DNA from: Syntrophothermus sp. DTU052
GTDB lineage: Bacteria > Bacillota > Syntrophomonadia > Syntrophomonadales > DTU052
Direction of reading: 5' to 3'
Assembly: GCA_001512495.1 (NCBI GenBank)
Contig: LFRU01000030.1
Coordinates: 2,021 to 41,788 of the forward strand
DNA length: 39,768 nucleotides
In this document: positions 33,793-39,768 of the stretch, one piece after another
How the letters are laid out: every line of letters begins with the position of its first letter
Numbering within the stretch: the stretch's first letter is position 1
Program-made: the position numbers and the translations under genes
Notes under the pieces: model-generated
What the model saw: only the letters and a program-made list of their open reading frames with translations
Database searches by the model: none
Told to the model about the DNA's origin: nothing

Positions 33793-34653
33793 ATGCCGGA
33801 ATGGTTGATGATAACGGCTCGGGTAGCCGGGGTTTTTGCCCTGGTGCTGTTATTAACCCGTCTCCTGGGCAAACGACCCGTTGCCCGTCTTACCCTTTTT
33901 GATCTTACGACGGTTATTGTAATCGGCTTTATTGCCGGAGCGCTGTCACTTGACCTTATACCGAATCCGGTCAATGGTCTGATCTCCCTGGGAATCTGGA
34001 TCCTTTTTCCGGCTCTAATCTATGCACTGTCCCTGAAGTTTAAAGCAGTTCGGGACCTGTACCAGGGAAAGGAAACCGTAATAGTCAATCACGGCCGGGT
34101 TTTGGATGATAAACTGCTTGCAGCCGGACTAACTCCCGAGGACTTCCTGGGACTACTCCGCCGGAAAAACGTGTTCAACTTCGCCGATGTAGAGTTTGCC
34201 GTACTCGAACCGACCGGTGAGCTTAACGTTTTGCCCAAGAAAGAACAGCAGAGCCTAACCCCAAAAAACATGGGGATCAAGGTTGCTGAGGAGAGCGTGC
34301 CGCAAACAGTGATCCTGGACGGCAACATAATGGACGAAGCTCTCACTGCTATGGGCGTTAACCGCAACTGGTTGTTGACCGAGATCGATAAGGCGGGAGT
34401 ATCGGTAGAAAACATCTTTATCGCCCAGGTTGATTCAACCGGACAGCTTTACCTGGACCTTTTCGATGACTCGTTGTCAACCCCGCAGCCTACAATCAGG
34501 GAGATGACTCTGGCCACCCTTAAGAAATGTCAGGCCGACTGCGAACTGTTTGCCCTAGGAACCAGGGAACCGGAGGCTAAAACCATGTACCGGGAAACAG
34601 CTACGGGTCTGAATGATATCATTGGAGAGCTGGAGCCGCTGCTGGGAAGGTAA
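33793..34653 (+). CDS. DUF421 (YetF-like) membrane protein with DUF1657-like C-terminus
   Basis: A 286-aa protein. Three N-terminal membrane spans (ITARVAGVFALVLLLTRLLG; FDLTTVIVIGFIAGALSL; LISLGIWILFPALIYALSL) precede the cytoplasmic DUF421 domain: VIVNHGRVLDDKLLAAGLTP, LLRRKNVFNFADVEFAVLEP and GELNVLPK. The last ~55 residues (IREMTLATLKKCQADCELFA...ETATGLNDIIGELEPLLG) look like a fused DUF1657 unit, similar in pattern to both small neighbours. This composition matches YetF-type proteins described in spoVA2-like clusters. It is expected in the spore inner membrane. Confidence 0.88.
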   Translation: MPEWLMITARVAGVFALVLLLTRLLGKRPVARLTLFDLTTVIVIGFIAGALSLDLIPNPVNGLISLGIWILFPALIYALSLKFKAVRDLYQGKETVIVNHGRVLDDKLLAAGLTPEDFLGLLRRKNVFNFADVEFAVLEPTGELNVLPKKEQQSLTPKNMGIKVAEESVPQTVILDGNIMDEALTAMGVNRNWLLTEIDKAGVSVENIFIAQVDSTGQLYLDLFDDSLSTPQPTIREMTLATLKKCQADCELFALGTREPEAKTMYRETATGLNDIIGELEPLLGR

Positions 34654-34690
34654 GCGATCTACAGCAGGAACAGTAAAGGAGGCCTCAAGA

Positions 34691-35170
34691 GTGTCGGAAA
34701 AAGCCAAGAAACAGCTGTCTCCTACACAGAAGGAATACCAGGATTTTGCCCGGGCCCGGGAACCCAAACGCTCGGTATTTTTCAACTGTATTAAAGCTTT
34801 TTTCGTCGGTGGAGGCATATGCCTCCTGGGGCAGTTCGTTCAGGACTTTTTTATCTGGAATTTTGATTTTACAGAAAAGACAGCGGGCAATCCCACAGTG
34901 GCGATAATGATCCTCCTGTCCGTTATCCTGACCAGCATCGGCGTCTATGATCATATCGGGCAGTGGGCCGGTGCGGGAACTGCAGTTCCGGTAACCGGTT
35001 TTGCCAACTCCATTGCATCGGCGGCTATAGAACACCGCACCGAGGGGTATGTTCTGGGGGTGGGGAGCAATATGTTTAAGCTGGCGGGTTCGGTTATAGT
35101 TTTCGGGGTTTTTGCCGCGTTTGCCGTGGCCCTGATCAAGACTACTCTTTCCATGCTAGGAGGGGGTTAG
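34691..35170 (+). CDS. spoVAC: Stage V sporulation protein AC
   Basis: A 159-aa membrane component of the spore dipicolinic-acid channel. The GTG at 34691 is eight bases after AAAGGAGG; an upstream ATG at 34613 inside the DUF421 gene is discarded. SpoVAC features are the front SPTQKEYQDFARAREPKRSV and membrane spans around KAFFVGGGICLLGQFVQDFF, IMILLSVILTSIGVYD and the GAGTAVPVTGFANSIASAAI motif. Work on Bacillus shows SpoVAC acts as a mechanosensitive channel. One base separates it from spoVAD. Confidence 0.95.
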   Translation: MSEKAKKQLSPTQKEYQDFARAREPKRSVFFNCIKAFFVGGGICLLGQFVQDFFIWNFDFTEKTAGNPTVAIMILLSVILTSIGVYDHIGQWAGAGTAVPVTGFANSIASAAIEHRTEGYVLGVGSNMFKLAGSVIVFGVFAAFAVALIKTTLSMLGGG

Positions 35171-35171
35171 G

Positions 35172-36179
35172 TTGCTGCGGGGATACCAGACCTGGGTCTT
35201 TACAAATCGCCCGGTAATTGCGTCCACCGGGACTGTGGCCGGGCCTTTTGAGGCCCAGGGACCTCTGGCGCGGGACTTTGACCTCCTGCATGGAGACCTG
35301 TGGCTGGGCCAGGACAGTTATGAAAAGGCAGAGAGAAAAATGCTGGAGGAGGCGTGTGAGCAGGTTATCTCCAAGGCGGGCATTCAGAAGGAGGATGTTC
35401 AGTTTTTTCTGTGCGGCGACCTTATCAACCAGATAACCCCCAGCAGCTTTGCCGCCCGTACTCTTGCGGTTCCTTTCCTGGGCGTTTTCGGGGCCTGTTC
35501 AACCAGCATGGAATCGCTCGCTCTGGGCTCCCTCATTGTTAACAGCGGCGGCGCCCAGCGGGTGATATGCGCTGCTGTTAGCCACAATGCCACCGTGGAA
35601 AAGCAGTTCCGTTACCCCACCGAATACGGGGGGCAAAAACCCCCCACGGCGCAATGGACCGTTACCGGTGCCGGCGCAGCTTTATTGTGCAACCAGGGTC
35701 ATGGACCCCGGACTACAGCCGCGACTATTGGCCGGGTTATAGACATGGGAATCTCCGACCCTTTTAACATGGGCAGCGCCATGGCACCAGCGGCAGTAGA
35801 CACCATAACCGCACATTTGCGGGATCTGAATATTGATGCCGATTACTATGACCTGATCGCTACCGGGGACCTGGGCAGAATCGGGCACGGAATTGCCAGG
35901 GACCTGCTTAAAAAACACGGGATAAGAATACCGGATGATCGTTTCACCGACTGCGGGATCCTGATTTACAGCGAGCAGCAGCCGGTAATGGCGGGAGGGA
36001 GCGGCTGCGGATGCTCAGCCATTGTGACCTACGGTCATCTCATTAACCGCATGAAGAAGGGCGCCCTCCAGCGGATACTGGTGGTCGCCACCGGTGCGCT
36101 GCTTTCTCCGCTGTCCTACCAGCAGAAGGATTCGATTCCGTGCATTGCTCATGCGGTAGCCATTGAAACCGACCATTAG
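35172..36179 (+). CDS. spoVAD: Stage V sporulation protein AD
   Basis: A 335-aa thiolase-fold protein that binds dipicolinic acid for import into the forespore. Recognisable blocks are VIASTGTVAGPFEAQGPLAR, FDLLHGDLWLGQDSYEKAE, FGACSTSMESLALGS, YPTEYGGQKPPTAQWTVTG and GGSGCGCSAIVTYG. The cysteine in GACSTS replaces the thiolase active site, but the protein is not thought to be an enzyme. The TTG start follows AGGAGGGGG at the end of spoVAC, giving tight coupling. Confidence 0.95.
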   Translation: MLRGYQTWVFTNRPVIASTGTVAGPFEAQGPLARDFDLLHGDLWLGQDSYEKAERKMLEEACEQVISKAGIQKEDVQFFLCGDLINQITPSSFAARTLAVPFLGVFGACSTSMESLALGSLIVNSGGAQRVICAAVSHNATVEKQFRYPTEYGGQKPPTAQWTVTGAGAALLCNQGHGPRTTAATIGRVIDMGISDPFNMGSAMAPAAVDTITAHLRDLNIDADYYDLIATGDLGRIGHGIARDLLKKHGIRIPDDRFTDCGILIYSEQQPVMAGGSGCGCSAIVTYGHLINRMKKGALQRILVVATGALLSPLSYQQKDSIPCIAHAVAIETDH

Positions 36180-36191
36180 GAGTGATGGTTT

Positions 36192-36545
36192 TTGGAGATA
36201 TATTTCTGGGCATTCGCGGTTGGCGGTTTGATCTGCGTCATTGGCCAGATATTGCTGGATGTAGCCCGGCTTACCCCGTCTCATGTAATGAGCATCCTGG
36301 TGGTTTCCGGAGCAGTCCTGGGAGGTCTGGGCCTATACCAACCGCTGATTGATTTTGCCGGTGCCGGGGCCACCGTTCCCATAACCAGTTTTGGCAACTC
36401 CCTTTTGGAAGGAGCACTGGTGGAAGCCGAACGCACCGGATTGGTTGGTATACTCACCGGGATATTCGAAGTAACCAGCGCCGGTATCTCCTCGGCCATC
36501 ATCTTTGGTTTTATAGCTTCCCTGCTGTTCAAATCGAAAGGTTAA
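36192..36545 (+). CDS. spoVAE: Stage V sporulation protein AE (SpoVAEb type)
   Basis: A 117-aa membrane protein with four hydrophobic segments: AFAVGGLICVIGQILLDVA, VMSILVVSGAVLGGLGLY, the GAGATVPITSFGNSLLEGAL region, and a last span near IIFGFIASLLF. It resembles SpoVAC in its GAGA-VP-T-F-N-L motif, as is usual for the SpoVAC/SpoVAE pair. The TTG start lies about ten bases after AGGAG. It is part of the membrane channel for dipicolinic acid. Confidence 0.94.
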   Translation: MEIYFWAFAVGGLICVIGQILLDVARLTPSHVMSILVVSGAVLGGLGLYQPLIDFAGAGATVPITSFGNSLLEGALVEAERTGLVGILTGIFEVTSAGISSAIIFGFIASLLFKSKG

Positions 36546-36555
36546 GAGGTTGCTC

Positions 36556-36999
36556 ATGAAGAAAATCAAGTTATTGATAGCATTAGTATCGATAATTATG
36601 GCGGCCAACGGTTGCGGACACTCGTCTCCCCCAATAAAGCCCCGCCCCGCGCATATGCCGCAGCCCGGTCAGCAGATAACTATTGATCTCCGGCGGGCCG
36701 AGGAGGTCAAAAACCTGATCAGAGAAGCCGGGGAGGTGGAAGATAGCAGCGCGGTAGTGGTGAATCAGGATATTGCCGCCGCCATTAAAGTCAGCGGCTT
36801 CAATCGGCTGCGGCTGGAATCGATCCGAAACCAAGCCAGAGAGAGGATTAAACAGGCCCACCCCGGATTCCATGTGTACCTCACCAGTGACAAAAAACTG
36901 TTTGCGCAGCTCCAGCAACTGGAGCAGGACATACGGGAATCAAACCTGTCACCACCGGAAGCCAGGGCCAAGGCAAACAAGGTTATCAGTGATATGTGA
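36556..36999 (+). CDS. YhcN/YlaJ-like sporulation lipoprotein
   Basis: A 147-aa protein with a basic start (KKIKLLIALVSIIM) and a cysteine after AANG that is a plausible lipoprotein site, although ANGC departs from the usual L-A/S-G/A-C. The mature part fits the YhcN/YlaJ spore lipoprotein family: RRAEEVKNLIREAGEVEDSS, AVVVNQDIAAAIKV and HPGFHVYLTSDKKLFAQLQQ. Such a gene accompanies spoVA2-type operons. The ATG is six bases after AAGAGG. Last gene of the operon; no clear terminator follows. Confidence 0.85.
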   Translation: MKKIKLLIALVSIIMAANGCGHSSPPIKPRPAHMPQPGQQITIDLRRAEEVKNLIREAGEVEDSSAVVVNQDIAAAIKVSGFNRLRLESIRNQARERIKQAHPGFHVYLTSDKKLFAQLQQLEQDIRESNLSPPEARAKANKVISDM

Positions 37000-37109
37000 C
37001 GGCGGGATATTCCCCTGTCTGCATCCAGTCTTAAAGTGGTTGCTCCCGTCTGGTGACGAACCGCGGCCTTTTAACCGGGTGGCTGTCGCGCCAAAGTTTT
37101 TTGTGATGC

Positions 37110-37574
37110 TCAAGATTTCCGGTATTCCAAGACCAGTTCCGGACGTTCCTTGAAGAATTGCACCAGCCGGGCGATTTCTTTCAGGGTTTGCGGGTTCAGT
37201 GTATGTTCAATCATCTCCGTCTGCTCCAGTAACCCCTCTGTAACCCCCAGAAGCTGCAAGAAGTCCTCTACCACCTGGTGCCGGTACAGCAGCTCTTTCC
37301 CCAATTCTTTCCCTTTCGGGGTAAGTATTATGTAACCGTATTTTTCGTACGCGACCATCCCCTGCTCGGCAAGTTTCTGGATCATCTTGCTGACCGACGG
37401 CGGCTGAACGTTGAGAGCGGAAGCCAGTTCGTTCACTCTGGTAAACCCATGATTCCCGGATAGCCGATACACCATCTCCAGGTAGTCTTCCATGGATGCA
37501 GTCAGGTCATCATCGTCTCGTTTCATCAGTTCGCGGAAGGTAAAAAATTCCTCTTCTTCCTTCACCAAACTCAC
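37110..37574 (-). CDS. MntR/DtxR-family metal-dependent regulator
   Basis: A 154-aa repressor. The winged helix has SMEDYLEMVYRL and LNVQPPSVSKMIQKLAEQGM, followed by the dimerisation domain. All six metal ligands of Bacillus MntR have counterparts: Asp and Glu in SMEDYLE, His in YRHQVVEDF, and Glu, Glu, His in TEMIEHTL. A manganese response is therefore likely. The N-terminus has about 20 extra acidic residues. The start is uncertain (GTG 37574 or GTG 37565), since the ribosome site GGAAGG is very close to the first. No metal transporter is adjacent. Confidence 0.88.
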   Translation of the reverse strand: MSLVKEEEEFFTFRELMKRDDDDLTASMEDYLEMVYRLSGNHGFTRVNELASALNVQPPSVSKMIQKLAEQGMVAYEKYGYIILTPKGKELGKELLYRHQVVEDFLQLLGVTEGLLEQTEMIEHTLNPQTLKEIARLVQFFKERPELVLEYRKS

Positions 37575-37702
37575 CGCCTTCCGCTGTTTATAAAAGTATA
37601 TGCCATTAAAACTAAAAAGTATGGCTGTCTATTGCTTCGCCCTCCGAGCACGCCGGCCCCACCTTCCGGTCAGGTTGCTCCCCAATTTGTATGGGTTTCC
37701 TC

Positions 37703-37741
37703 AAAAAAAATACCGGCCGGTAGCTAAACAGCACCGGCCGG
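37703..37741 (-). terminator. Intrinsic terminator after the acyl-CoA ligase
   Basis: Perfect 9-bp stem CCGGCCGGT/ACCGGCCGG with an 11-base loop, followed on the minus strand by TATTTTTTTT. Confidence 0.9.
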
Positions 37742-37780
37742 CCCTGAAGTTTATATCCTGGACCCGGGAGTCCTTAAACT

Positions 37781-39478
37781 TCACTCCGTTTTTTGTTCTC
37801 CCTGCTCCTTCATTTTGGCGATTTCCTCATCGCGGAGCAGCCTGCGCAGGGCCTTGCCCACCGCGGTGCGCGGGAGTTCCTCCCTGAATTCTATATACCG
37901 GGGCACCTTGTAAGCAGCTAAATGCTCCCGACAGAAGTTCCGGAGTTCTTCTTCGGTAGCGGTTTGACCTGCCGCCAACTGGACAAAGGATTTGATAGTC
38001 TCCCCGCGGTATTCGTCGGGGATACCTACGGTTATTACGTCTTTGACCTTGGGATGCTTGAACAGGACTTCATCTATATCACGCGGGTAGATGTTGAAAC
38101 CACCGGCGATTATCATATCCTTGGTGCGGTCAACGATGAACACATAACCGTCCTCGTCCTGGTAGGCCACATCCCCCGTTCTAAGCCAGCCATCACGCAT
38201 CTGGTTGGCGGTTTCCTCAGGGTTGTTCCAGTATTCCTTCATAACTGTCGGACCCTTAATCCAGATCTCGCCCCGTTCGCCCTGCTTCACGTCCTCCAGG
38301 GTATCCGGGTCGACTATGCGGATATCGTTGTCGGGATAAGGAACCCCGATACTAAGAGGTTTCTTAACCCCCATAACCGGGTTGGAGATGCCCAGGGAAG
38401 TAGTTTCACTCATCCCCCACCCTTCACTGAAGTAAACATTAAGGTCCTTGGCCTTCTCAATAAGTTCCAGGGGAGCAGGCGCCGCTCCATTATTGACAAA
38501 ACCGAACTTCTTTCCCAGATCCATGGCCTGGGCCCGGGGATGATTCAGGAATGCGGTCAGCATGGTAGGAACCGCCGGCCAGAAGGTTATTTCCGGAACT
38601 GCTTCAATAGTAGATATCACTTCCTCGATCTCAAACCGGGGAAGCAGTACCATGGTAGCAGCCGCGTGCAGCCCGTACATCAGGCAGCAGATCTCACCGT
38701 ACACATGGAACAGCGGCAGAACCGTAAAAACCCGACGTCTCTCTATCTGAACACTATCGAGTATAGAGGCTCCTGCCATCACCACCTGGAAGGTAGCGGC
38801 TACTAGGTTGCCTTGAGTTAGAGTTGCTCCCTTGGGAGTGCCGGTAGTTCCTCCGGTGAATTGGATCAAAGCCGGATCATCCTTTTTAAGATCGGGACGG
38901 GGTGGTATCTTGTTGGCGCAACTGTCCAGAAATTCGGAGAAATGGTGCCAGTTCTCCGGCAGACCAAGGCTCTCTTTAGTGCTGACCCCGGCGCCGTTGA
39001 CGAAATCGGTGATCTTGGTGACCATTACTATCTTTATGCTGGGACATTCCTGAGTCAGCTTCTGCACCATTGGCATCAAGGCATCGAAAGTGATGATAGC
39101 CTTCGGCTCGGTTATGTCAATGCAGTGCTTAAGTTCCCCGTAAGTGTGCTGGGGGTTCAGGTTGACAACGATGGCACCTGCATTGAGCGCCGAACAAAAC
39201 GTAAGCACGAATTGAGGGCAGTTCGGCAGCAGTATGCCGACCCGGTCACCTATTTCTACGCCTAAATCGATAAGACCGTTCGCGAAGCGAACCACCATAA
39301 GGTACATTTCCCAGAAAGTAATCTCGGTTCCGTAAAAATACGTGCAGGCCTTATCCGGATGAACATTGGCCGTATCTCTCAATATCTGGTAGGCGGGAAT
39401 ATTGGGATAGTTTATCGTCCAGGGGAATTTATAATCCAAGTGGCGTAGCCAGGGCCTTTTCTCCAACAGACTTAACAT
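37781..39478 (-). CDS. fadD: Long-chain-fatty-acid--CoA ligase (AMP-forming)
   Basis: A 565-aa adenylate-forming ligase that activates fatty acids to acyl-CoA. The ATG at 39478 is seven bases after GGAGG; the frame runs on to 39550 but without family sequence. Motifs in order: P-loop IQFTGGTTGTPKGATLTQGN, VLPLFHVYGE, GWGMSETTS, GWLRTGDVAYQDEDGYVFIV, hinge DRTKDMIIAGGFNIYPRDID, and the catalytic lysine in ELPRTAVGKALRR. It looks complete. Monocistronic with its own terminator, and probably supplies substrate to the beta-oxidation enzymes at 13-24 kb. Exact chain length unknown. Confidence 0.93.
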   Translation of the reverse strand: MLSLLEKRPWLRHLDYKFPWTINYPNIPAYQILRDTANVHPDKACTYFYGTEITFWEMYLMVVRFANGLIDLGVEIGDRVGILLPNCPQFVLTFCSALNAGAIVVNLNPQHTYGELKHCIDITEPKAIITFDALMPMVQKLTQECPSIKIVMVTKITDFVNGAGVSTKESLGLPENWHHFSEFLDSCANKIPPRPDLKKDDPALIQFTGGTTGTPKGATLTQGNLVAATFQVVMAGASILDSVQIERRRVFTVLPLFHVYGEICCLMYGLHAAATMVLLPRFEIEEVISTIEAVPEITFWPAVPTMLTAFLNHPRAQAMDLGKKFGFVNNGAAPAPLELIEKAKDLNVYFSEGWGMSETTSLGISNPVMGVKKPLSIGVPYPDNDIRIVDPDTLEDVKQGERGEIWIKGPTVMKEYWNNPEETANQMRDGWLRTGDVAYQDEDGYVFIVDRTKDMIIAGGFNIYPRDIDEVLFKHPKVKDVITVGIPDEYRGETIKSFVQLAAGQTATEEELRNFCREHLAAYKVPRYIEFREELPRTAVGKALRRLLRDEEIAKMKEQGEQKTE

Positions 39479-39768
39479 TGACAGACCTCCATTCGCTTTC
39501 TGATTCGTTTTCCTCCCTGCATCAACAGGGGTCACGACAGCATTCCCCATACCTGGAGCCAGGTTCCCGGTTCATCGCCACAGCTATGGCTGCCGTATCT
39601 CCGAGGATTCGGCCAAATCCTTACTGTTTTGAACCTGTGCCTGTACCCCCAGGCCATAGAGCATATGACAACAAATCACTATGCTGTGCGGTTTTCTCCC
39701 CCCTTCATAATGGCCCACTGCACGGTCGATTTCTCTATCTATTTCCTGGGCGTTATGATGCAAACTAG
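39479..39768. other. Region upstream of the acyl-CoA ligase to window end
   Basis: 290 bases with an open frame on each strand but no ribosome site or family match. It should contain the ligase promoter, which I did not identify. Confidence 0.4.

Noticed and set aside
37922-38806. 294-codon plus-strand ORF
   Set aside because: Antisense to the acyl-CoA ligase, which has all ligase motifs.
1-39768. CRISPR arrays, tRNA/rRNA genes, insertion sequences, prophage or attachment sites
   Set aside because: No regularly spaced repeats, no tRNA-like cloverleaf, no transposase or integrase reading frame seen.

Overview
The window looks like chromosomal DNA of an endospore-forming, anaerobic, fatty-acid-oxidising member of the Clostridia, in the style of Syntrophomonas-like syntrophs. 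The evidence is a SpoVA-type spore operon, the acpS-nnr-alr-ndoAI-ndoA block typical of Gram-positive bacteria, strong AGGAGG ribosome sites with frequent GTG/TTG starts, and a dense set of CoA-thioester beta-oxidation genes. Base composition is moderate and even. I saw no rRNA, tRNA, CRISPR array, insertion sequence or phage gene. The genus is inference; no marker gene here settles it.

Layout. 1-1.2 kb: the 3' part of a cardiolipin synthase on the plus strand, closed by a shared terminator. 1.3-4.7 kb (minus): a metal-dependent amidohydrolase with a tiny coupled ORF, a DUF362/ferredoxin protein and a class-I amidotransferase-like hydrolase. 4.8-8.8 kb (minus): acpS, nnr, a 58-aa ORF, alr and the EndoAI/EndoA antitoxin-toxin pair. 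8.9-9.4 kb: a lone cheW. 9.8-13.1 kb: an unrecognised plus-strand protein, an orphan protein with an McrB-N-like domain, and a small secreted DUF2680 protein.

13.3-23.9 kb (minus) is the metabolic core. An operon in the order fadN-fadA-fadE (as in Bacillus) is followed by a 4-hydroxybutyryl-CoA dehydratase-type flavin/iron-sulfur enzyme. After a roughly 1-kb gene-free gap come maoC, a crotonase and an SDR reductase. Together these could funnel C4 and longer acyl-CoAs, and possibly 4-hydroxybutyrate, through crotonyl-CoA to acetyl-CoA. A fatty-acid CoA ligase at 37.8-39.5 kb would supply activated substrate.

24-32.9 kb (minus): a small membrane protein, a LysE-type exporter, an HD-GYP protein, a VWA protein, a zinc alcohol dehydrogenase, a DUF2294/MpsC-like protein, a TPM/YgcG protein and LemA. 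The most unusual signal lies here. Two copies of a leader element, each built from two imperfect 18-nt repeats, precede the DUF2294 gene and the alcohol dehydrogenase. The first lies just downstream of a good sigma-A promoter. The second overlaps an intrinsic terminator, as in a riboswitch or attenuator.

33-37 kb (plus): a spore operon of DUF1657, DUF1657, DUF421 (with a DUF1657-like tail), spoVAC, spoVAD, spoVAE and a YhcN-like lipoprotein, with sigma-G-like promoters. It resembles the accessory spoVA2 type of cluster. 37.1-39.5 kb (minus): an MntR-like regulator and the acyl-CoA ligase.
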